Below are positions 36,027 to 45,446 of a stretch of 64,000 nt of DNA, in pieces (the first letter of the stretch is position 1; each line of letters starts with the position of its first letter). A program made the position numbers and the translations under genes. The stretch comes from DYMC01 sp035406705 (lineage in GTDB: Bacteria; Verrucomicrobiota; Lentisphaeria; Victivallales; GWF2-50-93), in contig CAYRRM010000010.1 of assembly GCA_964426675.1 (NCBI GenBank), positions 1-64,000 of the forward strand, read 5' to 3'. The notes below the pieces were generated by a model. The model ran no database searches and was not told the DNA's origin. It saw only the letters and a list, made by a program, of their open reading frames with translations.

Positions 36027-37787
36027 TTAATTTATTCTACCAAAACGTTTTTTCAGTTCATTTAGGGAGATATTTATTATTGTAGGCCTTCCGTGTGGAC
36101 AGCAGAAAGGCATTTCACATTTTGATAGCATTTGAATTAAGTTTTCTATTTCAGGTAATTCCAATTTATCCTTTGCTTTTACAGCAGAGGAGCAAGCTTT
36201 TTTTGCTATGTCGATATAAGTAGGTTTTTGAAGACCTTCTGAAGTTAAATTATCTATTATGTCGTGAAGAAAGTTGCTTAAATTTTCTTGAGGGAACACT
36301 TCTGGGATTGAATGAACGATTATTGTATTACCACCAAAATCTTCTAATTCGAACCCTAAAATTTCAAATTGAGATAAATTTTTTCTTATAAATTCAGTTT
36401 CAGCTCCTGAAAATTCAATGGTTATCGGAATAAGTAGCTTTTGTATACGGGGATTTGAACTGTTATCAGGATTAGTTAGTGATTCAAAGATTATTCTTTC
36501 ATGGGCAGCATGTTGGTCTATAATTAGAAGTCCATCATTGGTTTCTGCCAGAATATATGTGTCCATTAAAGTTCCGAATATTTTGAGGTTTGGAAATCTA
36601 TTATTTTCAACGTTTATTTCTGGTATTTCTGGTTTTTTTTGAGAGAAATTGTTATCTTCTAAAGGAATTTTATGAAAATCTGGCAGGAAACTGTCTTTTG
36701 TTTGAATTCTTTCATCTTTTGGTATATATGATATTGAAGATGCATCAAGAAGTTGTTTTAGTGGAAGAGGGGTATTTATACTGATTGCAGGTGATTGTGA
36801 AATTCTGAGAGACTCTCTTAGAGCTTTTTCTACAACTTTTCTGAAGAGGAGAGGTTCTCTGAATTTTACTTCTCTTTTTGCGGGATGAACATTTACATCG
36901 ACACGTACTGGGTTTGTCTTTATAAATAATATTACTGGAGGGTATTTTCCCTGAGGAAGAAGGGAATAATAAGCATCTTTTATTCCCGCAAAGATTACAT
37001 TTGATTCTGCAGGGCGTTTATTAATATAAATTCTTTGTTCTCTTCTTGAAGTCCTGTAAAATCCGTGTTTTGCTGTAAAGCCTTGAACTTCAATACCTTC
37101 TTCTTCATACTCTACTGGAATCAGGTTTTGAAAGTATGTTCTTCCGAAAAATTCAGTTATTCTTGACTTTAGATCATTTGATGCAAGAGAAGAGAATATA
37201 AGCTTACCATTAGAATGATATTCAAAATAGACTGTAAAATTTGCGATTCCAATTGTATATAATAATTCAAGGATATGTTTTTCTTCTACCTGGGGAGAAC
37301 TTAGAAATTTTCTTCTTGCTGGAACATTGAAAAATAATTCCCTTACAGTAACTTCTGTTCCTTCCGGGCAGCCAGTAGGTTTTGATTCAATGAGCTTTCC
37401 TCCGTTAACAAAAATTTCTGTTCCCTCTTTTGAATCGTGAGTTCTAGTTCTGAGTCGGAATTTTGATACTGAGGCAATACTTGGTAGAGCTTCTCCGCGA
37501 AATCCGAATGTTTGTATGGTATTCAGATCTTCTGCAGCAGTGATTTTGCTTGTGGCGTGAGGTTCAATACATAAAAGAGCATCATCGGCTGACATCCCAC
37601 AACCATTGTCAGTCACTGATATGAATTTTACTCCTGCACCTTCAACAATAATATTTATCCTATTTGATTGAGCATCAAGGGAATTTTCAATTAATTCTTT
37701 TAGTACAGACGCCGGTCTCTCTATAACTTCTCCAGCTGCTATTTTGTTTATTATTGGATCCGGTAGAATTATAATTTTATTTGCCAT
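36027..37787 (-). CDS. mutL: DNA mismatch repair protein MutL
   Basis: 586 aa. GHKL ATPase motifs ELIENSLDA, DNGCGMSADD and TFGFRGEALPSI; transducer domain; C-terminal dimerisation domain with LLIIDQHAAHERI. The C-terminal end CCPHGRPTIINIS is a MutL metal-site motif, but the DQHA(x)2E(x)4E endonuclease motif is only partly present (DQHAAHERIIFE), so endonuclease activity is plausible. mutS is not in the window. Followed after 48 bases by the TPR gene. Confidence 0.95.
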   Translation of the reverse strand: MANKIIILPDPIINKIAAGEVIERPASVLKELIENSLDAQSNRINIIVEGAGVKFISVTDNGCGMSADDALLCIEPHATSKITAAEDLNTIQTFGFRGEALPSIASVSKFRLRTRTHDSKEGTEIFVNGGKLIESKPTGCPEGTEVTVRELFFNVPARRKFLSSPQVEEKHILELLYTIGIANFTVYFEYHSNGKLIFSSLASNDLKSRITEFFGRTYFQNLIPVEYEEEGIEVQGFTAKHGFYRTSRREQRIYINKRPAESNVIFAGIKDAYYSLLPQGKYPPVILFIKTNPVRVDVNVHPAKREVKFREPLLFRKVVEKALRESLRISQSPAISINTPLPLKQLLDASSISYIPKDERIQTKDSFLPDFHKIPLEDNNFSQKKPEIPEINVENNRFPNLKIFGTLMDTYILAETNDGLLIIDQHAAHERIIFESLTNPDNSSNPRIQKLLIPITIEFSGAETEFIRKNLSQFEILGFELEDFGGNTIIVHSIPEVFPQENLSNFLHDIIDNLTSEGLQKPTYIDIAKKACSSAVKAKDKLELPEIENLIQMLSKCEMPFCCPHGRPTIINISLNELKKRFGRIN

Positions 37788-37790
37788 CGG

Positions 37791-38138
37791 CTAAAAGGTA
37801 CTGCAATTCCATCCCCAATCAGAAGGTGAGATATTAGTGAAATTTATATAAACAGCAGAGGGAGAAATATTCAATTCTTCTCTAAGAAGAGAACAAATTT
37901 TTTGGCTTAACTTCTTATTAATTTCTGGAGAAAATCCTCCTATTCCCTTGACTTCTACAAAGGCGCAAGGAGTAATTTTCCCTCCTATTGCAGTGAAAAA
38001 TTTATCTCTTATGATGCTCATTACATATGATTCTGGTTTTCCCATGGTTTCCGCGCAAATTTTTGATGCCTTAAGGGAAATTTTTTCTTTTTTTTCTTCG
38101 GTCAAATCACCGTTGCATTCAATTTTTATCAATGGCAT
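37791..38138 (-). CDS. Tautomerase/MIF-family protein
   Basis: 115 aa. Begins MPLIKIEC, giving the catalytic N-terminal Pro after Met removal, and continues with SYVMSIIRDKFFTAIGG and NISPSDWGWNCSTF, the macrophage-migration-inhibitory-factor pattern (usual ...NWGWNGSTFA C-terminus). Members catalyse keto-enol tautomerisation, e.g. of phenylpyruvate. Located 3 bases upstream of mutL; the functional link is unclear. Confidence 0.85.
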   Translation of the reverse strand: MPLIKIECNGDLTEEKKEKISLKASKICAETMGKPESYVMSIIRDKFFTAIGGKITPCAFVEVKGIGGFSPEINKKLSQKICSLLREELNISPSAVYINFTNISPSDWGWNCSTF

Positions 38139-38748
38139 GTTCAGTACCTTTATTTAAGTTTTTATCGTATAATATTTTTGATAGATCAGATAGAAAGTTT
38201 TCACCAACAGTGTTTAAATCGTTATCTGCTATGATGTTATATGTTAGACGTATTTTTATGAAATTTCCTTTTAAACATGTTAATAGAAGATATGATTCTT
38301 TTTGAGAGCCTCCTTCAATATAATTATATTTTTTGCTTAAAAAATAAATATTTCCTATTTTTTTTATTTCATTATCTGATAAAACTCTTAATTTATTATA
38401 AATCTTCCCTTTTGCCAAAGCTTCTATATCCATACTTGCGCGTTGAAAACTCATTCTCGCGAGTTCTGAATCTATTCCATTTGTTATATCATTGAATCCA
38501 AGATTATAAATATAAACATCAGCTTTTATGCCATTGCTTCGGTATGAGAGACCAATGCCGAGCCCCTTTTCCCTCTCTTCAAAATTATTAATAGCACTAA
38601 GTTCAAGCCCTGATATTTTACCTGGAAATTCTATCGAAAGTGATTTTAAAAAATAACTTTCTGTATAATCATTTGTTGCAGAAAAAGAAAGGTTTGCCAT
38701 CAATAAGAATATAAAAAAAATTAGAAAATCTTTATTTATTTTATTCAT
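38119..38748 (-). CDS. Secreted protein of unknown function
   Basis: 209 aa. Signal peptide FLIFFIFLLMANLSFSA, cleavage likely after FSA. The mature part alternates strands and helices (FEEREKGLGIGLSYRSNGIKADVYIYNLG...), with no cysteine pairs and no motif I know. Overlaps the MIF gene by 20 bases, so transcribed with it. Periplasmic by prediction. Confidence 0.65.
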   Translation of the reverse strand: MNKINKDFLIFFIFLLMANLSFSATNDYTESYFLKSLSIEFPGKISGLELSAINNFEEREKGLGIGLSYRSNGIKADVYIYNLGFNDITNGIDSELARMSFQRASMDIEALAKGKIYNKLRVLSDNEIKKIGNIYFLSKKYNYIEGGSQKESYLLLTCLKGNFIKIRLTYNIIADNDLNTVGENFLSDLSKILYDKNLNKGTEHAIDKN

Positions 38749-38817
38749 AATTCATAGCACCGTCTCAAATCACATACAACTATTTTAATTTTTTTTAAGA
38801 AAATTTCAAATTTTTTT

Positions 38818-39333
38818 TCAGAGAATGGCAATAAAAGGAAGATTTCTATATAACTCATTATAATCAAGCCCATAACCGATTAAGAATTTTTCAGGAACTG
38901 TAAATCCCACATAATCAGCTTTTATATCGATTATCCTGGAATCTGGTTTGTCAAGCAAGACGCATGTTTTTAATATAACTGGTTTCTTCTTTATCAAGTA
39001 GTTGTAAATTTTAGACAAAGTTCGTCCCGTATCAAGGATATCATCAACGAGAAGTACATTTTTCCCTCTGATATTTATTTTAATCTTTTTTGTGAATTTT
39101 AGTTGTCCTGAATTTTTTTTGCCTATGTATGAATATGCTGAAACCGAATCAAGTATTACTGGTATTGTTATTTTTCGTGCGAGGTCCGCAACAAAGATCA
39201 TTGCTCCATTTGAAATGAATATTATGTGAAGAGGTTTTTTTGCCGGGAAATCCTTATTTATAATTGCAGCCAATTGTTTTATTTTGTTCTTTATCCTTCT
39301 TTCTGAAATCAAAATTTTAAATTTTTTCTTCAT
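38818..39333 (-). CDS. hpt: Hypoxanthine phosphoribosyltransferase
   Basis: 171 aa. The PRPP-binding motif LLVDDILDTGRTL is exact for HPRTs; the N-terminal AIINKDFPAKKPLHIIFISNGAMIF and the terminal YVGFTVPEKFLIGYGLDYNE (purine contacts) fit. Salvages hypoxanthine/guanine with PRPP. Overlaps the recombinase gene by 4 bases. Overall short but complete. Confidence 0.93.
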   Translation of the reverse strand: MKKKFKILISERRIKNKIKQLAAIINKDFPAKKPLHIIFISNGAMIFVADLARKITIPVILDSVSAYSYIGKKNSGQLKFTKKIKINIRGKNVLLVDDILDTGRTLSKIYNYLIKKKPVILKTCVLLDKPDSRIIDIKADYVGFTVPEKFLIGYGLDYNELYRNLPFIAIL

Positions 39334-40286
39334 TTTTTTGCCCTTGGATGTGCATTCATATATACATTTTTCAATCGTTGAGAACTTATGTGAGTATAAA
39401 TCTGAGTTGTACTCAGGTTTGCATGGCCGAGCAATTCCTGTACTGTCCTGAGATCAGCACCTGCATCGAGCATATGGGTTGCAAATGAGTGCCTTAATTT
39501 ATGAGGGGTCAGGTCTTTTGGAAGTCCAGCAATGGACAGATATGCTTTAAAATTCCTTTGAAATGATCTTGGAGTTAGTCTTGTCCCGAATTTATTCAAA
39601 AAAAGTGGAGATTTCTTTTCTGAAGAGAATATTTTTCTTTTTACATCAATATATTTTTTTAAAGCGATAGCTGCTTGTTTACCGATAGGCGCAATTCGTT
39701 CTTTTTTTCCTTTTCCTTTCACTATAGATATCTCGGATAATAAATCTATATCTGATTCATTTAGAGATAGTGCTTCATTTATGCGAAGACCGCCGCTATA
39801 TATAATTTCGAGTATTGCAGTATCACGTAATATTGCGAAATTCGCAAACTCTGGATTTGATATTTTTTCATCTCTTGATGAAGTCCAATAAAGAATGGGG
39901 GCATTCATTAATGATTGGATTTGTTGAATAGATAGATACTTAGGAAGTTTTTTTTCTTTTTTAGGTGTTGAAAGAGCTGCAAAAGGATTAGACGATACGA
40001 TTTTTTCACGGAGTAGAAAACGATAAAAAGTCCTCAGCGAGGATATTTTGCGCAGAATGGAAGTCTTTGATATATTTTTCTTTTGTAGTTCAGATAAGAA
40101 TAATCTTGCTTTAATGAGTCCAGTGGCATTCCAATTAATTGTCTGACAATTTTCTGAGGCAGGTTCAACATCGAATGCGAATTTCGCAAATTGAGTTATA
40201 TCAATGGAGTAATTTGAAATGGTATGTTCAGAGGCATTTTTTTCACCTTTTAAGAAGGTGATGAATGCTCTGAAAGAGTTGTCCAT
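39330..40286 (-). CDS. Tyrosine recombinase XerC/XerD-like
   Basis: 318 aa. N-terminal SAM-like core-binding domain (FLKGEKNASEHTISNYSIDITQF) and catalytic domain with Arg in SGGLRINEA, Lys in KGKGKKER, H-x-x-R in LTPHKLRHSFATHM, His in LLGHANLSTTQ and the Tyr in IYTH. Size and motif pattern match chromosomal XerC/D that resolve dimers at dif; no dif-like site or prophage genes seen here. Two palindrome copies encode ANFA and AKFA. The C/D choice is not possible without a partner. Confidence 0.92.
   Translation of the reverse strand: MDNSFRAFITFLKGEKNASEHTISNYSIDITQFAKFAFDVEPASENCQTINWNATGLIKARLFLSELQKKNISKTSILRKISSLRTFYRFLLREKIVSSNPFAALSTPKKEKKLPKYLSIQQIQSLMNAPILYWTSSRDEKISNPEFANFAILRDTAILEIIYSGGLRINEALSLNESDIDLLSEISIVKGKGKKERIAPIGKQAAIALKKYIDVKRKIFSSEKKSPLFLNKFGTRLTPRSFQRNFKAYLSIAGLPKDLTPHKLRHSFATHMLDAGADLRTVQELLGHANLSTTQIYTHISSQRLKNVYMNAHPRAKK
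39833..39847. repeat. Dispersed palindrome copy 10 (in xer recombinase)
   Basis: Full TTGCGA-AAT-TCGCAA; encodes Ala-Asn-Phe-Ala. Confidence 0.85.
40176..40189. repeat. Dispersed palindrome copy 11 (in xer recombinase)
   Basis: TGCGA-ATT-TCGCAA; encodes Ala-Lys-Phe-Ala. Confidence 0.85.
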
Positions 40287-40290
40287 ATTT

Positions 40291-41229
40291 TTACTGTTTG
40301 TTTATTTCCAATCTTTTGGAGCCTACTAAAACTATAACTCTGTTAGAAGTAAATGCTACAAATGTCTTAGATTTTGCAGATATCAAAGCAATTGTAACGA
40401 AGGTAACTAACCAGATAGCAACTACTATGATATATGAAATTACTGCGTCCGACTTTGCCATAAAAACGGCGATGAGAGAGATTAAAATTGGGAATGAAGC
40501 ACCAAAAGCAGTTCCTACGGGATTTCCAGTTATTTCTCTAAATCCATAAAGTTGTTCATCCGGACGAAGTTGAATTCTCGTCCATGGTGGTAATTGGATA
40601 TTTTGTTGCAATGGTGGTGTTGATTGATGTGGAGCCTGTGTTTGTGAAGGAACAGTAGGTTTTTTAAATGTCATCTTTTGTGCTGAAGATGCTGAAGATG
40701 GTGGTGGTGGAGGAGGGGATGATACTGGAGGAGTATGCGGTTGTTGTGGCGGTGGCGATGGATGTCTCATCTGTGTTTTGAATTGAGGTGACTCTACAGG
40801 TGGAGTTGTTTGTTGTATTGGTTGTTGACGGGCAGGTGGTATTGGAAATCCAGATTGAGTTGGAGTACTTGCTGGCTTTTGCACTTGAGTAGGTTGTTGA
40901 AATGTAGGGCCTGAGCCTGGTCTGGGGGGGGGAGGGGTTGTTGATTTGACAGGATCGCCAAAAGTAAATGAATCTTTAAGAGAAGGTATCATTCCGATGC
41001 TTGTTCTTGAAAGTTTTACTGTATTTGTAGCTGTTTCACTTTCTTCAGTAATTTTACCTTTTATTGCGCCTGTTTCAGTTCCTGGCTCCTGGGGACTTTC
41101 TTCTGGTTTTGGTATTTCAAATACTGCTCCACACTCTGAACATTCTGCAATTTCCCCGGCTAATTCGGCAGGAACATTAAATATAGCAGAACAACCTGGA
41201 CATGATACTTCAAGTTCTTTATCAGGCAT
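40291..41229 (-). CDS. Zinc-ribbon, proline-rich, membrane-anchored protein
   Basis: 312 aa. N-terminal zinc ribbon C-PG-C...C-SE-C (MJ0042-like, residues 9-36). A long Pro/Gln/Ser/Thr-rich linker follows (about residues 95-215, with polyproline runs such as SPPPPPPSSA). The C-terminal part has two membrane helices (AFGASFPILISLIAVFMA, AVISYIIVVAIWLVTFVTIALIS) and a short tail. Zinc ribbon presumably cytoplasmic. This layout is frequent in planctomycete-like genomes as hypothetical proteins. DNA under the linker is GGT/GGA-rich. Function unknown. Confidence 0.75.
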   Translation of the reverse strand: MPDKELEVSCPGCSAIFNVPAELAGEIAECSECGAVFEIPKPEESPQEPGTETGAIKGKITEESETATNTVKLSRTSIGMIPSLKDSFTFGDPVKSTTPPPPRPGSGPTFQQPTQVQKPASTPTQSGFPIPPARQQPIQQTTPPVESPQFKTQMRHPSPPPQQPHTPPVSSPPPPPPSSASSAQKMTFKKPTVPSQTQAPHQSTPPLQQNIQLPPWTRIQLRPDEQLYGFREITGNPVGTAFGASFPILISLIAVFMAKSDAVISYIIVVAIWLVTFVTIALISAKSKTFVAFTSNRVIVLVGSKRLEINKQ

Positions 41230-41244
41230 TTTCGATACTCCCTT

Positions 41245-42291
41245 TTATTTCTTTGTTTTTGTTCCTTCTGATAGAGGTTTAAATCCTTCAGCCTCAAGGC
41301 ATAGGAAAAATTCATCTGCATTAGTAAAAATATGGCCTTTTTCTATATAACTGTCAGTTGTGAAGGGACTGAGATTTCTTGGAGGAAATATCATATATCT
41401 TTTTTTAAGATAATCCCTTGCGTGTCCGAGTTCATCCATCATACCTGTTGAAAGAGGGGGCCTCTCAGCATAAGGATGTATTGCCACTACAGCATCTACT
41501 TTTCCAACGAACCAATGAAGGTCGCGATGAACAGTATAAGCGTATGTAGCTTCTTTATCTTCAACGGAATCATAATTGAATCCAATTTCTATTGCTTGTG
41601 GATCCAGGACAAGACCATATTTGGAAAGCCTTTTTATTACATTATTTATCTCATCTCTTGCTTCTTTATCACAATGAGTCATTGAATAGGAAGCGTAAAA
41701 AGAAGGGACATTTTTAAATTTTATGAGTTTTGAAATTGAACGGGGATCTTGCCCCGTTGGTATAACATAGTGTCTGACTCCCATATAAGCAGCCCAATCT
41801 TCTGATAAGCTTACTTCTTCATTCATCCAGCTTAATATATCTCTTATAGTGTGTTTTTGTTCTTTTATTCTGTTCAGGAAGAGATTATTTTCTGGTGCTT
41901 TTTCAAATCTCTCTCTTATTAACCATTCAGCGTCTATGAGGGTTACGATTATGTCCGGCTTAATGAAGTTTTTTATTTCTTCATGGTCTTTTAGTTTGAA
42001 ATTTATTCTATTCCATTGAATTGTAGCAGGTACTCTGATTATTGCATTTGAAATTTTATTTTTTTCAAGTTCATATCCGATTTTGCGGTATTCTCTTTCT
42101 CGGATTACTTCAAAAAGATAATTTGTAGTCCCGAGGAGCATGTCAAGTTTTTTATTTCCGGTTCGTTCAATCTCGGTTACTAAGTTGAAATAACTGACAT
42201 CAAAATTCTCATCTTTACAAAACTTAATCGCGTTTTCAATATATTTTGTATCATCAAGTCCTGCTATGATGCCAGTTACTAAGACTCTCAT
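41245..42291 (-). CDS. Two-domain protein: nucleotide-kinase-like N-terminus and deoxyribosyltransferase-like C-terminus
   Basis: 348 aa. The N-terminus VLVTGIIAGLDDTKY resembles an NMP-kinase start but lacks the Walker A Lys. Residues about 200-325 look like a nucleoside 2-deoxyribosyltransferase-type Rossmann domain: FYASYSMTH, DAVVAIHPYAERPPLSTGMMDELGHARDYLKKR (Asp, substrate loop and Glu in ELG). Predicted cytoplasmic. Not assigned to a known product; possible nucleotide sensing or base handling. A palindrome copy is just upstream. Confidence 0.6.
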   Translation of the reverse strand: MRVLVTGIIAGLDDTKYIENAIKFCKDENFDVSYFNLVTEIERTGNKKLDMLLGTTNYLFEVIREREYRKIGYELEKNKISNAIIRVPATIQWNRINFKLKDHEEIKNFIKPDIIVTLIDAEWLIRERFEKAPENNLFLNRIKEQKHTIRDILSWMNEEVSLSEDWAAYMGVRHYVIPTGQDPRSISKLIKFKNVPSFYASYSMTHCDKEARDEINNVIKRLSKYGLVLDPQAIEIGFNYDSVEDKEATYAYTVHRDLHWFVGKVDAVVAIHPYAERPPLSTGMMDELGHARDYLKKRYMIFPPRNLSPFTTDSYIEKGHIFTNADEFFLCLEAEGFKPLSEGTKTKK

Positions 42292-42329
42292 TATTTTGCA
42301 ATCCTCAAAATTATTTTATTTTTTATTTT

Positions 42330-42343
42330 TTGCGAAAATCGCA
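42330..42343. repeat. Dispersed palindrome copy 12 (intergenic)
   Basis: TTGCGA-AAA-TCGCA in the gap between mrdA and the two-domain gene; one of only two copies outside genes. Confidence 0.85.
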
Positions 42344-42388
42344 GAAATGAATCAAAATTATATATTATTAACATATAAAGAAAAAAAA

Positions 42389-44191
42389 TCAATCAATAAA
42401 TTTATCAAAAAATTCTTTTATTATTGGTGCACAGGTTGTCCCGCCGCTTATACCATCCTCAATTATAAGAGCAAATGAAAATCTATTTTTTTTATTTTCT
42501 GCAAAGCCGGCCATCCATGTATTCTTCCTTTTCAAAGAGTCTGTTTTTATAACTTCTGCGGTTCCTGTTTTTCCATAGATGGTAATTTTTTCTGATTTTG
42601 CTCTTTTTCCAGTTCCTGAACTTGAATTGACTACATTAAACATAGCGTCTCTTATGAGTTTAAAATAACTTTCCGGTAAATCAATATTTAAAAATAATTC
42701 ATTATTTGTTTTTTCTGCTATTAGATTACCGTGATAATCATATGCAGCTTTGATTACATAAGGCTTATATGCTCTTCCATTATTAGAAATAGCTGCCATA
42801 TACGTTGCAGCTTGAATAGGTGTAACAAGAATTATTCCCTGTCCAATTGATAATAATGCAGTGTCAAAAATATTCCATTTTTGCTTAAAAATTCTTTTTT
42901 TATACTCTTCAGATGGAAGGAGCCCGGTACTTTCTGGAAGTTCAAAACCTGTTTTTTGCCCAATTCCAGCTTTTTCAAGAATAGATTTTATACTATTAAA
43001 ACCTATTTTTGTGCCTTCAGTGATAAAATAGCTATTACATGATTGTTCTATTGCATATGGTAGATTTACCTCACCATGCCCTGAACTGAGCCAACAACTA
43101 ATCCTTTTATTACCGATAAAAACGTATCCTGGACAATTTACTGTTTCGTTAGGAGAAATTCCTTTGTCAAGTATGGCAAGGGCTATAAGAGGCTTTAAGA
43201 TTGAACCTGGAGTATATGATGCCATGGTAGCTCTGTTAAACATTGGTTTATCAGGTGAATTTATGAGTTCAGAATATTCTTCTCCAGTAATATACGGGAT
43301 AAAAATTCCTGGATTGAAGGATGGTGATGATACTATTGCAATTATTTCCCCTGTATTACTGTTCATCAGAACGAAAGCTCCTTTTTTGCCAAGTAGCAAG
43401 AATTCAGCCAACTCTTGAGCTTTAGAATTTATTGTTAACATTACATTTTTCCCTTGTGATGGAGGAACAAATCTTTCAAGTGTTTCACTGACAAATCCTT
43501 TATTGTCAACCAGGACGAGGGAGTATCCTTCGGTTCCTTTTAAACCGCCAACCGGTACGGAGAATATTTGAGACATATCATCGTCACATAATTTTTCGAT
43601 TCCCGTTTTGCCTTCATATCCTATTTGATAATAGAAAAACTGTTCTCTATTTTCATCTTTTGTAGGATCTTCTTTTCCTAAGTGTCCGATTATATGTGAA
43701 GCAATATCTCCCATAGGATAATTCCTGATATAAGATACAGATAATTCTATTCCTGGTATTTTAGGATACATTTCGCAGAATCTTGCCGTTTCACTATCAG
43801 AAAGATTGGAAAAAACTTTTAGAGGTAATGCAGGTCTATAGAAAATATGTCTTTTTATTTCTTCTTCATCAATTTCTGGAACTCTTCCAATAGTAGATGA
43901 TATTTCTTTTGCAACGGCATTTATGTATGAAATAGTTTGTGATAATTTTCCGGGTCTCCTCATTTCAGATAAATGAAATAATATATCTTTTTGTTGTGAT
44001 AATCCGGCAAGAATTTTCATATCGCTTGAAATGATGCTTCCCCTGATACCAGGTTCTCTTATGCAACGGATAGATTGTTTAGTTATTTTTTGTCTATGTT
44101 CTTCACCAAAGCGTACTTGTGTATTCCATAAATTAAAAAGAAGTATCATATAACAAGAAAAAATAAAGATAAAAATTAATACAGTTCTCAT
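42389..44191 (-). CDS. mrdA: Penicillin-binding protein 2 (transpeptidase)
   Basis: 600 aa. N-terminal helix (VLIFIFIFSCYMILLFN), pedestal domain, transpeptidase with S330-ILK, S384-CN and K541-TG catalytic triads. Cross-links peptidoglycan in elongation; pairs with RodA, which is not in the window. mrdA follows mreC-mreD, overlapping mreD by 4 bases, the usual elongasome order. Shorter than some PBP2s but complete. Confidence 0.93.
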   Translation of the reverse strand: MRTVLIFIFIFSCYMILLFNLWNTQVRFGEEHRQKITKQSIRCIREPGIRGSIISSDMKILAGLSQQKDILFHLSEMRRPGKLSQTISYINAVAKEISSTIGRVPEIDEEEIKRHIFYRPALPLKVFSNLSDSETARFCEMYPKIPGIELSVSYIRNYPMGDIASHIIGHLGKEDPTKDENREQFFYYQIGYEGKTGIEKLCDDDMSQIFSVPVGGLKGTEGYSLVLVDNKGFVSETLERFVPPSQGKNVMLTINSKAQELAEFLLLGKKGAFVLMNSNTGEIIAIVSSPSFNPGIFIPYITGEEYSELINSPDKPMFNRATMASYTPGSILKPLIALAILDKGISPNETVNCPGYVFIGNKRISCWLSSGHGEVNLPYAIEQSCNSYFITEGTKIGFNSIKSILEKAGIGQKTGFELPESTGLLPSEEYKKRIFKQKWNIFDTALLSIGQGIILVTPIQAATYMAAISNNGRAYKPYVIKAAYDYHGNLIAEKTNNELFLNIDLPESYFKLIRDAMFNVVNSSSGTGKRAKSEKITIYGKTGTAEVIKTDSLKRKNTWMAGFAENKKNRFSFALIIEDGISGGTTCAPIIKEFFDKFID

Positions 44192-44682
44192 CTGTTTCCA
44201 AATACTATTCTCTCTGGTTCGCTTATATTTAATATTTTTTTTGCATATTCGAGTACAGCCAGGAAGATAATAGACAAAGATATAGTTAATGGAAGAGGCA
44301 AAATCACTTTTAGAGGAGAAGGGGAATAAAAAATAAAAATCAAAATTATGTAAGAAACATAAAAAATGGTTATTGGTATTGAACTCGCGATTATAAATAA
44401 AAAAGTATCAGGTTTATTTTTTTTTCTCCATTTTTCAAATAAAAATACTACTAAAATAAATAGCATAGAAGAATAAATTGAAATGAGAGGGGAAACGCAA
44501 GAAAAATAGTTGCTGACTATCGCCATGATTACTGCTGCGAGAGCAAAGGTTGAAAAGTTGACAAGTGGGCATATTGCGATGGATAAAACTGGAAATAATG
44601 GACATAAGATCCCGAATAGTGAAAGATTGTTTTCTATTATGATCGCAAAAAGGAAAAAAGAGTATATATAAATGGCCTTCAT
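44188..44682 (-). CDS. mreD: Rod shape-determining protein MreD
   Basis: 164 aa, about five membrane helices, between mreC and mrdA with 4-base overlaps at both ends. Little primary motif is conserved in MreD; the call rests on topology, size (usual 150-170 aa) and position. Part of the elongasome in the inner membrane. Confidence 0.85.
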   Translation of the reverse strand: MKAIYIYSFFLFAIIIENNLSLFGILCPLFPVLSIAICPLVNFSTFALAAVIMAIVSNYFSCVSPLISIYSSMLFILVVFLFEKWRKKNKPDTFLFIIASSIPITIFYVSYIILIFIFYSPSPLKVILPLPLTISLSIIFLAVLEYAKKILNISEPERIVFGNR

Positions 44683-45446
44683 TTTGGTTCTATTTCGTTG
44701 GTTTCAGGTATTATAATTATAATAAAATTTATATTTGACAAATCGGTCATAGGGATGAAGTTTAATTTTGAAGGAGGATTAAAAATACTGCTTTTGTTTT
44801 CTGGAATTGCCTTTCCAACTGGAATAAAAGGAGGTACAAAGAGGGAAAATTTTGAGGAAAATACTTCATTAATTTTGTCTTCTATGAGTATTGGATTAAA
44901 GAACTGAATGGAAGGATTTTTACTTCCTACTAAAATTCCAGGAAGATTTGCATGTCCAATAAATACACTAAGGGAAAAATCACCATCAAATATTGTTGCT
45001 ATTTCACTGGTTTTACGTGATGTTTGAACTACTCTTCCAATAATGCAGAATTTATTTGGAGAGGAGTATTCTGAAACAATAGAAATGACATAATAACCAT
45101 TTTTTACTCCCTCACTTTCTCCTTTATTTACTATGAATCTGGTATTCCATGTTTCTGGACTTCGATAACTTATTTCTGCAGGCAACAGTTTGAAAGAGGG
45201 CGGGGCTGATAATTTGCATATTTCTCTTAATATTTTGTTTTCAGAGCTTAACTGTTTATTTAAGAGTTTTTGCTCTGAAATTTCTTTTATGTCTTTTATT
45301 TCAGAAATTTTGCTTTTATTTGGGATTGCTGTAATAGAGAATGGAAGGAAAAAATCTCTAAAAAATGGTTTTAACCTTTGTAAAAAAAATAAACCTAGAG
45401 ATAAAATAAAAAGGAATGCAAATACTTTTAAAAATAAATTTTTCAT
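44679..45446 (-). CDS. mreC: Rod shape-determining protein MreC
   Basis: 255 aa. N-terminal helix (LKVFAFLFILSLGLFFL), a coiled coil (about residues 55-75), then the beta domain with LPAEISYRSPETW, FIVNKGESEGVKNG and VGRVV motifs of MreC, and LPGILVG late. Periplasmic scaffold of the elongasome linked to PBP2 and MreD. mreB is not in the window. Confidence 0.9.
   Translation of the reverse strand: MKNLFLKVFAFLFILSLGLFFLQRLKPFFRDFFLPFSITAIPNKSKISEIKDIKEISEQKLLNKQLSSENKILREICKLSAPPSFKLLPAEISYRSPETWNTRFIVNKGESEGVKNGYYVISIVSEYSSPNKFCIIGRVVQTSRKTSEIATIFDGDFSLSVFIGHANLPGILVGSKNPSIQFFNPILIEDKINEVFSSKFSLFVPPFIPVGKAIPENKSSIFNPPSKLNFIPMTDLSNINFIIIIIPETNEIEPK

Noticed and set aside
39330..40286. Xer-type recombinase as sign of an integron, prophage or integrative element
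   Set aside because: Neighbours are housekeeping genes, composition matches, and no attachment repeats or phage genes are present.
40680..40940. Tandem repeat or CRISPR-like array in the GGT/GGA-rich stretch
   Set aside because: It is the coding sequence of a polyproline linker; no regular repeat-spacer units.
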